Positions 22,601 through 32,480 are shown, counted from the stretch's first letter. The stretch is DNA of 64,000 nucleotides from Caprella mutica (GCA_947561585.1 CANNZV010000330.1:174538-238537); one strand, 5' to 3'. The notes: generated from the sequence alone by a model not told the origin. A program made the numbers and translations.

Positions 22601-25600
22601 GAATGTTGGCTGGCATATAAATCATGCTCGATCACTCGAAATTAATGTGCATAATAAATATACGAAATCTATCATTATGCTACTATCTAACTATAGTAAT
22701 CATTGCTCTAACATCATTAAAAGTGATAATAATACTAGATCATGTAGAATATAGATAGCATTATAACTTTGCTTATAACCTATAATTAAGTAACTTGAGT
22801 AAGTAACTTGAGTGAGAGCTAACGTAAATGTTAGGGATCTGGAATATTTGTAGTACAGAAAAATTTATCTCCAGGCCTATTTTTAGTCATACTAATGAAC
22901 TGGTTAGTCATACTAATGAACTGGTTAGTCATACTAATGAACTGGTTAGTCATACTAATGAACTGGTTAGTCATACTAATGAACTGGTTAGTCATACTAA
23001 TGAACTGGTTAGTCATACTAATGAACTGGTTAGTCATACTAATGAACTGGTTAGTCATACTAATGAACTGGTTAGTCATACTAATGAACTGGTTAGTCAT
23101 ACTAATGAACTGGTTATAGAGTATAAAATGTGAAGATTTAGTATTGAATTGAATAATGATACTACGAAAATAATGCAATAACTGTATAGGTGGTTTACAA
23201 AGTATTAAAAAATAATATTGGAACAAAAGTTGCGATTCATGAAGAAAATTTCAGTAACATTTCCGGAGAAACATACAATTAAAATTTAATAAAAATATTT
23301 AAAGAAAGTGAGTTTTAAAAATTATTAAAACTTTCAATTCCAAAAAAAAAGCATTCAATTAAAATCTAGCATTTACAAAATGAGTATAAGAAAAAATATG
23401 AGATTGCACCAATTCTTACAATAAAGTTAATTTTTGGGTCATTATATGTTTCTTCATTGTTTCTTTAGTAAATGTTTTTTATTTCAGAAATGATTCTTTT
23501 CTTCTTTGTTACTGAATTTTTTTAATGTATCGAAATTATTGTTCAGTATTTTTTCTAATTTTATTACTTTGAGCTAACCTCTTATACAGTTATCAGTCTT
23601 ATTACTATATTTAAGTATTAATATTTAAAATGATTAACAAGCTTAGTATAAGTAGCTTATACTCTATAACCAGCTTATTAGTATCACTAGTTTAGTAAGG
23701 GCATTAATTTAAACACATTTCGTGCGACAGTTTACTTGTCATAACTTCAGTTCAATTTGGAAAATTTAATTTTTATTAGTAAATTTTCCATATTTTGTGT
23801 ATCCTTCTTTAGGATATAAATACACATAGACCTTTAAAAGCAACATTAGTTAAAGAGAAAAAGCTTATAGAATTTATTCTAAAAAAATGTGACCCAACGG
23901 TGGGTCTCATCGCAGGAAACGTCTTAAACAATATTAAACCACATCAAAACAATGGACCTGGTCGATGATCTGCTCTATTTTTCTGTTGACAATTTTTTCT
24001 GTTGATAATTTTTCCAGACCCTAAATATCAAATCCAATGATTAGTACCTAATACGATATTATATCAACATCTAGAATTTGAAACGTCACTAGTACAAAAA
24101 CCGAGTTGAATATCTGTTTTGATGGTATTAAAAGCATGCATATTATTATTTTGGATATACTGTGATAGGATGAGCCGACTTATGAAGATAATAATACTTC
24201 TTTTGTTCACAGAAATTGAGTTAATGGATTATTGGGACCAAGAAATAAGGATCAAATGCAGCTTCATATATCAGCACCTTGTGCTGATGACCAGCAAACC
24301 AAGTTTTAAATCGATTCTCACTTATCCTGGTGGGGTGTACGTTCCAACACTTGAAGCTTATGGAGTCAAATTTGGAGACATGTCAAACTGTCCAGATCCT
24401 GGTAATACTCTTCATTATTTTTTGAAAATGACAATGAAATTTTTTATTAGTAAAGTTTTACGATTATGTACTAGATCATGAATACTTCTAAAATGTGATG
24501 GCTAATTAGAAGCGAACCCTATTTGAAATATATAAATAGAAACTTATTCTTAATTATTTCGAGGCAAAAATCGATTAAGTCGAAAATAATGAAAGTAGTT
24601 GGGTGGGCAAAACCGATATTTTTGGGAACCAAACCTTGAGGGCCACAAACGATTGCTTCTTTTGAATTTTCTCTCACTGACGTAAATTATTAAGGAGAGG
24701 CTGATTTTTGTATGGTTAGCATATAGAAATGAAGCTAAATGTCCGACAGAACTTTAAGTCTCTTGATAGTAATCCAGACAATTACTGCGACTGTTTAATT
24801 ACCGAATGACAATTCTTTATTCTTGTCAAGCGTAGCAGTGGATGCTTAAAGAACTGCTTTCTTTCGTTCAAGAGGAGGTTAACTTATGTAAATAACTAAA
24901 AGTAAGTGGACAAGGGACCACACTTGGACTAATTAGTATGGCTCTCGGTCCTTGTTTTCACCAACCTTGGTCGTACCCATCGTAGATTTATCTGACTGAA
25001 TAATAAGGGAGTTAAAATATCTGCGAGATATACTATCACTGCGGCAAGTTGGTCAAATACTTCTCGAATAAGTTTATTTTTACATAAGTTGTATTATACA
25101 ATAATTACAATAGGCTCTGAAGGATGGGATTTTATTTACACTATAAATGTGAGAGGCAAACAATCTATTCATTCTGAAACTCATAATAATAACCTTTATT
25201 CTCTTTCGCAGATTTTAAAGATGAAAAAGTGATTTACAATAAGAAATGCAAGAAAACCATCTACATAGACACTCGTGGTGCTTACTATAATATGGTGGAA
25301 GGTAATATTGATTATACGAATACATTCATGAAAACAATACGTGATTAGTTTAATCTACTCGAATTCGAGGTTTTTGAATCTAAGAACACGGTTGATTATT
25401 CAAACCAACATATGTGGTTATAGAGCCCACTTACTCTTTTAACTTATGATCAATTCAAGAACGATACTCTTTCCATAGCTAGGGCAATATTTTATTTTTA
25501 TCCCTTACACCACAATAGTTAAACGTGGTTACATTTTCACATAGCAAGTTTTCTCACCCAAATTGTACATTTTTGAAAATTATTGTGTGTTTCTTTTCAA

Positions 25601-28600
25601 ACAGAGGTCACATTAATGAATCCAACTGAGGAGAAAAGATCACTTCCATGCATAAAAAGCAACAAAACCTACAGCTACTCAGGTAAGAACTCTAGGACCT
25701 CTGTTCCGTGCAGTCATAACATAAAGACATACTACAACAACCGTTCAATGTTCTAGTCCTCTTATCAAACAATTGATGTTAGTTGTACTAGATGATTATA
25801 TTAAATCACAATGAAGATCACAATAAACTAATATAAATAATCACATGTTATGTTTTGTTTGTCATGAAGTGGCATAAAATTCAGACGTAAAAAATTATGA
25901 AACGGCAAAATTCAAAAGTGTAAAATCACGTAATGACAGGCCTGTCACAACATTACAATAGGAGCTTTTACCACAAAAAAGAGAGGGAATGATCCCTACC
26001 ATTGCACTAATAGTTATGGTCTATAGTTAAGGGTCTATCATTAAATAGATCGTTCACTCATTAAAAATGGAGATTAAAGTATAGGTAATTAAGCGTGATA
26101 ATAAAATTTTAGTAGCAGTTATACCTTTTCTCCGTTAAAAGTAAGGAAAATTTTAATTATGTTAGGTATACTCTTCACCATTCAGTAGAATGATGTTGTA
26201 ACGGCTTCCAACTTAATGATTTCAGATGTCTACAGGACACATATCAATGAATCGATCTCGGTTGCAAGAGTCAAGGGCCTTATCCACAGGAGCAAAACAA
26301 GCGATCTTAGTGATATGTACGGGCAGTTTTCACCCAGCCAGAAGGATTTGAAGGGCAACATCACGAGGAGCCCCAAAGAATTGATCGAGACCTGCAGCAT
26401 GAACAACAATCCCTGCAGCCACTTGTAAGCTGTGTGTAGTATGTAGATCTAAAATAGGGAATATATATAAAAAAAGTTTAATTATTTTCATTAATAAGTT
26501 TCTTTTTTGAATCCGTTACTTCTCAGGAATGTTCTAATATATAAAACTAGAATTAGAAAGAACCCGATCTTGATAAACGAAAGAATTTAATTTCGCAATG
26601 TCATCATTCTTGTTCAGTTTACCATGAGTTCCCCACCCTACATGATTCTACTCAAACAGATATCGCACGATATTGTTTTTAATTATGTATATCGATCTCT
26701 TTTAATCTAGGATAGGACTAATGTAAAGATTCCAACCACAAGATATTACAAAATTGGGTAATTGAAATTAATGACGCTAATGGAGAATTTTGTCCTACTT
26801 ATCATACTTTTTCTACATACGTGGTAATAAAAATTTAATTGAAAGAGAAATTATCAATAAATTGTTTAATTGCGTATTTTAATTTCAGATTCTTTAATGA
26901 ATTCTACACTCCAGACTATGGGTTTTGCTATACCTTCAACAGTCCTCATTTGAGTGAGAATTATTTAACTGATACAGAGAGAAGGAAAAAGTTCAAACCT
27001 CGTGCTTCTTCTAAAGTTGGACCAAAGGTATAATCTAAGACAAATTAAATTAAGCACTCAACTATCACAGACGTGGAATAGTCTCTTAGCACATTTGCCT
27101 TAATCATATATGCTAAAGTTGGTTCAAACCTTCTCGGATGCCAAAGAGACATGAATGGTACACTTATCCATTTGAATTAGACTTAAATTTTTACGTCAAA
27201 TTTCTCGTTTGGTATCAGTATATGCAAACAGTCACCTAGAAATCATCGTGTGAACCAAAAATTTTATGAAAGTTAAAGAACAATTATTGTTGACTAATCG
27301 GTGAATATAAATTGCTATTCATTTAGTATTGTCATCCTCTGGTTCTTACGATGCGAACAATTTTGATGTAGGAACACTAGAAGATAGTGTGATTTTGAAT
27401 TGAGGATTTGAGTGAGTAATAGGATGGAGTGATCGTTGTTAGTGCCTGCTCACGAGATTACCAAATTCTCACCATATTTATGTTTCAATGTGGCCTTTGT
27501 TTCATTCAAAAAACATATTTCGAGAGTTCTTAGTTGAATTTTCGAATGAGTAATTTTTATTTTTTCAATTTTTCCTTCTAAAGATGAAATATTTTTGTAC
27601 TTAATCTACATCTTTTTGAAACTACTTAAAATCTAATGCCCACTTTTAAATTTTTTATCTGAAAGCGATTATGAAACTTGAATGATTAGAATTATGAATG
27701 ATCTCAAGGTACACGAGATAGTGATGGAGGAAGAAGATTTTAAGGGATTTTAAGATTTTCAAATTTTTCATTTTCAGAGTGGCTTAAGATTGACTTTGAA
27801 CCTCCATAGTGAACAGTATGTCTCCCTTCTTTCTCCAAACACTGGACTGCGCATCTCAATCCACGACTCGTGGGAGGCTCCATTTCCATCCGAGAATGGA
27901 TTTGATCTTGCACCGGGAAAATCTCACTCCATAGGAATAAGAAGAGTAAAAAAGCGTAGTTCTATTTTCATTTTTTAAATCGTATGAAATATATGAATAT
28001 AAAATATACAAAATCTCAACCAAGAAGTAATTTATCAAATTAGTTTCATAATCAGAAAATGTTCAATAATGACTGTAAGTTAGCCGGATTTTTTCATCAA
28101 ATTTTAGTAAGGAACAATTTAGTTATCTAAACTCCAATTCCATTAATTTTCCACCTTAGATAAAAAAATATTCAAATCACCCACTTTATCCACATTTCTT
28201 TCTTCATTTGCATCTTCATTCTAACAAAAATCACACTTAATCTATCATTCCTAATCCTTGCAAAAACCTCAAACTTGTCTTTAATTTATTTCGTACAGAC
28301 TTACAAAATATTGGCACCAAAGCCACATGGCGATTGTACTGACAGTTCTTACTCAAAGTACGACTATTCGAAAACTGTGAGTTGCCTGTCTATACTGTTT
28401 AAATAATTAGATATGAAACATTCCTTCAAATGGTACCAATTTTCTACAGCTGTGTGAAAAATTGTGCATCGAGAAACAATACAGATATCGCTGCAAGTGT
28501 GCAGTTTCTGTTGGCGATATATATTCTGCACTTAGAGATATAGCAACGGAAGCTAGATATTCACAATATGATGAATATTATTATGATGATTCTTACGAAT

Positions 28601-31047
28601 ACGCTTTCAATGATGATTTGTACAGCGCCGACTATGGACACGAATTTAACGATTCAAAACTTTGCAACCCATTTCTATTGGAACATGGTAAGTTGTGACG
28701 AACATTAGCTAACCATAATCAGAAATTAAATGGCAAATTGGTTGGGTCTATTCGAAATTTGTGAGTTAAGGCTTCATTTTCCATAGATCCTTCACTAACG
28801 TGAAAATTGAGCTTGAGTAGGTGAAAGTTAGAGTATAGTGGTATATAGATCCTTCACCCGATATGATTAAGAAAAGACCTCTAAATGTTCGATAGTTACT
28901 TAGCCGTATTTGTCATTCAATTGTCAGTCATTCAGCAAATAATATACTGAAAGTTTTATCATTAAACCATGTTATAAATAAAAAAAAATTGTTACAGAGG
29001 TGTGCTTAAAAGCAGTGAAGACTCTGATCAACGATAAGCATATTGATTGTGGATGTACCGAAAAGTGCAGGTACGAGTATTGTAATTCATTATTAAAGAC
29101 TGTAGTCTTCTCTCGCTTGTTTAACAAATTATATTTCTTAAAACAAATAAGAATGATAAAATATTTAAAGAAGAGCTTTGTTGTGCTCACTTGATGCTCA
29201 ATTAAATTGAAAAATTATACTGACAACAGTTACAACGAATATGAAACCTAACTAGGTTTTCTAGATTTTTCTTAGTTAGACATAGTATCTAAATATATGA
29301 AAGGAAAGAATTCTTAATCGTTTAGTTATGCATTTTCATCATTGTTGTGCCAATTTTATATAGTTTTTTTTTAATTTCTAACGGCTTACAGGTACTTTGA
29401 ATACAAATCCCAAGTGACTTCGACTGAAGAAAACAAAGAGTTTTTGAATATTGTGCGAAATATCAAGAAAACAGATACAGGAGGGGACATTTGCACGTAA
29501 GCTATTAACTTTAAATTGACATTCGGTTGGATTTTTATACAAATTATCTTGTAACCATATGACTGTTCAATTTGAAAATAAAATTAACACAAAACACACT
29601 TGGATATTACGTCTGAAGAACTTTCAAACAGTAACTCACACTTTTCAGAACGTTTTACTATCCGACATTAATTAAATTCGTATTAGCTATGGTACAAAAA
29701 TGGCACAAAACTAGGTACATTCGTATTTGCTATGATACAAAACTATGTCACAAAACTAGGTAAATTCGTATTAGCTAGGGTACAAAACTAGTACAATAAT
29801 GGAGAACGAATACGATAATTGCACTTACATTTAGACATCATTACATTCATTAGTAAAATAAATAGAATGAGCTCCTGTAAAAATCTTAAATTCAAACGAA
29901 ATAAATAAAATTCCCTCGTTCGTTTTTACATAATTTTCTACCTCCAAACTCACAGAAACAGCACAGGAGTTATGAGAGTCCATGTGTACATTCAGAACGA
30001 CGAGTACGATGTCATTGAAGAAAAACCTGCGTTCACCGTAATTATTTGAAGTGAAATATTAATTTTTAATATCTGAGTTATTCTCAGTTCTGGTTAATTA
30101 GATTTAGAAACAAAATATTCGAGTAAAATGAGAAGACAGCTATTGTTTATGTAAACTCGTTTACATAAACACGATATTTCAAACTTATTTTTTTTCCAAC
30201 CAGTGGGCAACATTGATCTCTAACATGGGAGGCAATCTTGGTCTTTTCGTGGGTATATCAATTATCAGTCTGATTGAAATCCTGGACTACTTGGTGGATG
30301 TGCTCTTGATTCTGATATCGCCATCACTTTACGAATTGACTCACAGTATGTGGGGCAAGAGCAAGGTCCACGACTCTCAGAGTGCAAAGAGAAAACCGAA
30401 AAGGGTGTTCATCCTGGCAGGACCAACTCAGTACTTACCACATGGTGAGAAGAGTTAGGCACAACTTCTAGATCTGAAATAAGCTGATTAAGACCAAATA
30501 TTTTTCGTTTTAATAATAATTTCCTTTTCTATAATCAAAGTAAATTATTGGAGACATAATTGTCTTAACGTATAGTATAATATAATATAAAAGTGAAGCT
30601 AAATGTTCGACTGAAATTTATATCTCCTGATAGTGGTTCACGGAAGCACTGCGATTATTTAATAATTAAATGCAAATCATTTATTCACGCCGAGAGTAAC
30701 CGTTACTGCTGAGAGTATCGATTTCTTTCATACAAAGTAAATCGCTAAACTGTAGATAGAGAAGGGAGTCATTGTTTGTGTCAAATATGACTCATTGTAC
30801 CGAATGTAGGAACCTACTTCTAGTCTTGGGTAGCATCGCCTTTATAAATATATTATCAACCTATCATGATCTATGGCCCATAGGCTATACTAACACCTAC
30901 TTTTATAGTACTGTGTCTCTAATTTGTGTAAAAGTAACTACATTCTTTTCAGGTTCAGGTAAACCCAGACCTCTGAGTGATAAAGCCAGTAAGAAGGCGA
31001 AGTTTAACCAGATCTTCATGAGCGACGAATGTCAGTATGAACCTTAA
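16524..31047 (+). CDS. DEG/ENaC-family sodium channel, gene 2 (complete, 20 exons)
   Basis: Join: 16524-16621, 18552-18689, 18998-19124, 20816-20954, 21139-21180, 21402-22345, 22426-22537, 24213-24401, 25212-25301, 25605-25682, 26226-26424, 26889-27027, 27778-27945, 28299-28376, 28450-28687, 28998-29070, 29392-29496, 29956-30037, 30204-30444, 30953-31047. Total 3375 nt, 1124 aa, with all phases consistent. Order of domains: HG gating motif (about aa 70), TM1 (about 85-115), FPAVTICNLNP, a low-complexity acidic Ser/Thr region (182-494), two furin-like sites (R494, R527), the Cys-rich ectodomain, pore GGNLGLFVGIS with TM2 (about 1020-1055), and a tail ending MSDECQYEP. Typical members have 450-750 residues; the excess is mainly exon 6. 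The start ATG has A at -3 and G at +4 and is the first ATG after an in-frame TGA. It is probably a plasma-membrane cation channel subunit; ligand and tissue are unknown. Confidence 0.88.
16660..17110. repeat. 44-bp minisatellite in gene 2 intron 1
   Basis: About ten imperfect units combining ATTAATTTCAATAACGGCAT with ATTTCTAAAATGTTCATATCGCTC. Related but sparser copies occur at the same intronic position in gene 3 (55480-55680) and near 58680. The array therefore existed in some form before the genes duplicated. Confidence 0.85.
17226..17508. repeat. 30-bp minisatellite GATCATAGTGTGAATCTATG
   Basis: About nine tandem units of 30-31 bp alternate between GCATTGGAATC and TAACAGTAGC linkers. One frame stays open for 71 codons but has no start context and no gene signature, so it is intronic repeat. 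Confidence 0.85.
17860..18200. repeat. Degenerate GGTAAATGTGGTAAAATTAG repeats
   Basis: A purine-rich AT tract with loosely periodic GGTAAA and AAATTAG words, in gene 2 intron 1. No ORF. Confidence 0.6.
18552..18689 (+). CDS. Gene 2 exon 2: HG gating motif
   Basis: 138 nt, phase 2 to phase 2, identical in length to gene 3 exon 2. Encodes DDWMSPPEEFL and FMETFTAHGPFRFYR. The His-Gly pair just before TM1 is the family's conserved gating motif. A pyrimidine-rich acceptor (TCCCCCCCCCTCCAATAG) precedes it. Confidence 0.88.
18998..19124 (+). CDS. Gene 2 exon 3: TM1
   Basis: 127 nt ending in phase 0. Encodes IIRKLIWFVIFNVLVGYGIY then QCVIILMEYFDYPTLTSLR: the first membrane helix, followed by the YPT turn usual at the start of the ectodomain. 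Confidence 0.9.
19382..19570. repeat. 63-bp tandem repeat, three copies
   Basis: Unit begins ACTTCATCGACAGATAGACA and ends GGGAAATGTATTAATAT. The three copies are nearly identical, so the expansion is recent. It lies in gene 2 intron 3. Confidence 0.85.
19638..20676. mobile_element. Foldback element FB1 with 9-bp target duplication
   Basis: Element 19647-20667 (1021 bp) is flanked by GAGTTATCT on both sides. It starts GGTAGCCGGTAAATTGCTCG and ends CGAGCAATTTACCTAGAACC. Each arm is about 200 bp of tandem CAATTGCTCGAAAA/GA units. Inside these a second inverted layer of about 250 bp runs from GCACAGTTTTCGATTTTATA to TCTAGAGACCGT and back. Nearly the whole element can fold into one hairpin. Apparent ORFs inside the arms are repeat artefacts. 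Gene 2 intron 3. Confidence 0.88.
20816..20954 (+). CDS. Gene 2 exon 4: FPAVTICNLNP
   Basis: 139 nt, phase 0 to phase 1. Encodes VEHEKGPINFPAVTICNLNP, the invariant first ectodomain strand of DEG/ENaC channels, then NTKNDLAHHSIYGAFVEVQ. The donor is GCAG^GTTTGC, a weak site. Confidence 0.9.
21139..21180 (+). CDS. Gene 2 exon 5: 42-nt micro-exon
   Basis: Encodes DCDLKIERPDFGNE, phase 1 to phase 1, between TTTTTCACAG and GAAG^GTAAAT. Skipping it would keep the frame, so it may be a cassette exon. Support comes from splice sites and phase only. Confidence 0.6.
21402..22345 (+). CDS. Gene 2 exon 6: giant Ser/Thr/Asp-rich repeat exon
   Basis: 944 nt coding for 314 residues. It opens with an acidic Tyr-rich segment (DYSDGDYYEADYQYDYLGDL). 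Next come repeats of TTEDSNWNxES with NTDDSTGG, four 16-residue blocks with SSTESSAEPSLFPxTG, then TTESSTDG repeats. It ends SSLKRKKRSE at a weak donor (GAG^GTTATT). All is predicted extracellular, in the region of the finger/knuckle insertion, and could be heavily O-glycosylated. Other frames also stay open across it because the codons are repetitive; phase and context fix this frame. Confidence 0.82.
22426..22537 (+). CDS. Gene 2 exon 7: acidic peptide ending in a furin-like site
   Basis: 112 nt, phase 0 to phase 1. Encodes MSSETDENLEGYEESFQNAN then YDNKNHSRKKRETLEFE. RKKR^E fits a furin site. With KRKKR^S at the end of the previous exon it brackets a 33-residue acidic stretch. Splicing GAAA to the next exon makes EFEKIELMDYW in frame. 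Confidence 0.72.
22876..23114. repeat. 21-bp perfect minisatellite GTTAGTCATACTAATGAACTG
   Basis: About eleven essentially identical units in a gene 2 intron. Because the unit is a multiple of three, several frames on both strands stay open; none has gene context. The perfect identity suggests recent expansion or gene conversion. Confidence 0.92.
23115..24212. other. AT-rich intron of gene 2 with no recognised feature
   Basis: Mostly A/T homopolymer-rich intronic sequence. A roughly 50-codon open stretch near 23814-23970 has a possible acceptor, but its phase does not join the flanking exons. Confidence 0.5.
24213..24401 (+). CDS. Gene 2 exon 8: ectodomain core
   Basis: 189 nt, phase 1 to phase 1. 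Encodes IELMDYWDQEIRIKCSFIYQ, then LTYPGGVYVPTLEAYGVKFG and DMSNCPDP. It carries two Cys expected to form ectodomain disulfides. The ATG at 24119 lies upstream of the acceptor and is not used in this model. Confidence 0.8.
24715..24900. repeat. Dispersed repeat, copy shared with 30590-30745
   Basis: GAAGCTAAATGTCCGACAGAA and CTCTTGATAGTAATCC here match GAAGCTAAATGTTCGACTGAA and CTCCTGATAGTGGTTC in a later gene 2 intron, with ACTGCGA and TTTCTTTC shared further on. The copies are diverged; type unknown. Confidence 0.5.
25212..25301 (+). CDS. Gene 2 exon 9
   Basis: 90 nt, phase 1 to phase 1. Encodes DFKDEKVIYNKKCKKTIYID and TRGAYYNMVE. The acceptor TTCTCTTTCGCAG is strong and the donor is GAAG^GTAATA. 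Confidence 0.75.
25605..25682 (+). CDS. Gene 2 exon 10
   Basis: 78 nt, phase 1 to phase 1. Encodes VTLMNPTEEKRSLPCIKSNK and TYSYS. Acceptor TTTTCAAACAG, donor TCAG^GTAAGA. No gene 1 counterpart is in the window. Confidence 0.75.
26226..26424 (+). CDS. Gene 2 exon 11: counterpart of first visible gene 1 exon
   Basis: 199 nt, phase 1 to phase 2. Encodes VYRTHINESISVARVKGLIH, GQFSPSQKD and TCSMNNNPCSHL. Here a single donor (CTT^GTAAGC) follows the exon. The equivalent junction in gene 1 has been expanded into a 12-unit array. Confidence 0.85.
26889..27027 (+). CDS. Gene 2 exon 12: DYGFCYTFNS block
   Basis: 139 nt, phase 2 to phase 0. Encodes FFNEFYTPDYGFCYTFNSPH and ends SSKVGPK at AAG^GTATAA. 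This is the family signature in the palm domain. Confidence 0.9.
27778..27945 (+). CDS. Gene 2 exon 13: IHDSWEAPFPSE block
   Basis: 168 nt, phase 0 to phase 0. Encodes SGLRLTLNLHSEQYVSLLSP, ISIHDSWEAPFPSE and GFDLAPGKSHSIGIRR, about two-thirds identical to gene 1. The donor AGA^GTAAAA is weak, and the frame runs a short way into the intron. Confidence 0.9.
28299..28376 (+). CDS. Gene 2 exon 14: PHGDC segment
   Basis: 78 nt, phase 0 to phase 0. Encodes TYKILAPKPHGDCTDSSYSK and YDYSKT, with donor ACT^GTGAGT. The intron that follows is only 73 bp. Confidence 0.85.
28450..28687 (+). CDS. Gene 2 exon 15: Cys cluster plus acidic Tyr-rich insert
   Basis: 238 nt, phase 0 to phase 1. Encodes LCEKLCIEKQYRYRCKCAV, then a Tyr/Asp-rich run (SQYDEYYYDDSYEYAFNDDL). 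It returns to the conserved SKLCNPFLLEH. The insert is 35 codons longer than in gene 1. Confidence 0.88.
28998..29070 (+). CDS. Gene 2 exon 16: DCGCTEKC segment
   Basis: 73 nt, phase 1 to phase 2. Encodes VCLKAVKTLINDKHIDCGC and TEKC, the paired counterpart of the short gene 1 exon at 11258. Confidence 0.85.
29392..29496 (+). CDS. Gene 2 exon 17: QVTSTEEN segment
   Basis: 105 nt, phase 2 to phase 2. Encodes YFEYKSQVTSTEENKEFLNI and ends TDTGGDICT across the junction. It is strongly conserved with gene 1. Confidence 0.85.
29676..29797. repeat. 46-bp tandem repeat, about 2.5 copies
   Basis: ATTCGTATTAGCTATGGTAC followed by AAAACTAGGTA recurs in the intron between gene 2 exons 17 and 18. Confidence 0.65.
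29956..30037 (+). CDS. Gene 2 exon 18: pre-TM2 strand
   Basis: 82 nt, phase 2 to phase 0. Encodes NSTGVMRVHVYIQNDEYDVI and ends KPAFT. Donor ACC^GTAATT. Confidence 0.85.
30204..30444 (+). CDS. Gene 2 exon 19: pore, TM2 and proximal tail
   Basis: Encodes WATLISNMGGNLGLFVGIS, with the GIS filter triplet, then TM2 (IISLIEILDYLVDVLLILIS). A basic cytoplasmic stretch follows and RVFILAGPTQYLPH ends the exon, in phase 1. Confidence 0.92.
30590..30745. repeat. Dispersed repeat, second copy
   Basis: Diverged partner of 24715-24900, in the last intron of gene 2. Confidence 0.45.
30953..31047 (+). CDS. Gene 2 terminal exon: KFNQIFMSDE tail
   Basis: Opens after TTCTTTTCAG and ends at TAA. Encodes SGKPRPLSDKASKKAKFNQI and FMSDECQYEP. 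It shares KPRP and KFN-IFMSD with gene 1, then extends seven residues. A second AG six bases downstream (TTCAG^GTAAAC) could be an alternative acceptor. Confidence 0.85.
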
Positions 31048-31289
31048 GGGGTCATCCAAGAATGAATCCGAGAATTTTAATTTTTATTTATATTGAATAG
31101 TAAGGTTCAAAATCATTTCAGAGGAAACATCAAGCATCTTGATATTATGTATGCTCTTCGTATTCTAAAGATTTACGATATCTTGCGATTGCTCTGCACG
31201 TTTTAATGATCTTTTAATTGTACGTCAAACTTGAGATCTCAAGATTATGCTGGGTTAATCTTTACACCGCACCCATAGTCGCGATCTCT

Positions 31290-31575
31290 GTTAAACATGA
31301 GCATGCCCTCCTGGTAACTACATACATAACTAATGTATTTAGGTTCCTCACTTGTAATTATCTATCTAAAGTATATAGGAACATAAAGTGTAACTACCTA
31401 CTCAACTTGTGCATCTAGGTTCTTCAGTTGTAATTTCCTAACTGGGTATCTATGAGCATGTCTAAATTACTTAACTAATTTATCTTGGTACCTAACCTGT
31501 AACTACCTAACTAATGTATATTGATACCTAATTTGCAATTGTCAAATTGGCGTTTCTAGGTACCAAGATACTTAG
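31290..31575. repeat. Degenerate tandem repeat around TAACTACCTAACTAATGTAT
   Basis: Four or five loose units of about 60 bp in the 3' flank of gene 2. No ORF. Confidence 0.55.
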
Positions 31576-32089
31576 CTAAGTAAAGTTATTGTATTCCACC
31601 AAGCAGTGCACCACTGTACGTTATCTATCCCCCTATACAAGTGATTCTCCTCAACAGTGGCAGTCCTGCTTCATATCTTACGTGCCTTTCGCAATCTTGA
31701 GTTTGGCGCGCAATTACAGGATCCTGAAAAAGTGCAGCACAATATTTAAATAGCACAAATAGGTAAATTGCGCGGTACATATGTTCATTATTCGTTCAAA
31801 TATTAAATGAATTTTCTTCCCATCTTTATAATACACAGAAGGAAAAGTAGTGATATATCTTAGATGTTTCTCTATTATAGCTTTGTCAAACTAAAGACAC
31901 TTGATCTATAATTTTCATATATTTAATTGTGTCAGCTAGAAAGTGTTCCAGTGCAATGCACTTTAGCTTCACAACATTCCAGTGTGATCTAGAATAAGTT
32001 CACTTAAATTATTCCCAATATTTCACGAAGCATAAAATGAGAAACTAAACTGAATTTTAACCTCTTAGTAATTGATGATATAAAGATCA

Positions 32090-32480
32090 TCTATCTATCA
32101 CGATAAATAATTCGAATCCAATTAAAAATTATCATAAATTTAAAACACTTATATTCCTATGACTCTATAGTCTTTCTTCGGACATTCCCGACATAAAAAA
32201 AACAGACTAGAATGTCAGAAAATATGATAATTTGAGGTAAAATACGATCAAATTTACCACAATCCAGAATGATACAGTCTCTCGATTATGAATTTTTCGA
32301 CTGAAAAAATATTTTTTCTCTAATTTTCTTTCGAAATTTATCATAAATTAAAAACACTTTCACAGTCTATCCTTGGCTCGACAAAAAATCCTGACGATAA
32401 TGCCTGAAATTAGGAATTTTACGTTAAAATACCATCAATATTTACCGTCATGATGAATTTCGAAAATTTCGATAAAATAT
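32090..32480. repeat. Duplicated 3'-flank segment, two tandem copies
   Basis: Two copies of the 15.3-kb segment. One runs from about 32110 (ATCATAAATTTAAAACACTT), the other from about 32340 (ATCATAAATTAAAAACACTT). Each is followed by an ATAGTC/CAGTCTA block and by AAAATACCATCA-type sequence. Confidence 0.5.

Noticed and set aside
22828..23226. Three long open frames on both strands
   Set aside because: All are translations of the 21-bp perfect minisatellite.
23814..23972. Possible extra gene 2 exon after TTCTTTAG
   Set aside because: Only phase 0 is open, while both flanking exons need phase 1; direct joining of exons 7 and 8 works without it.
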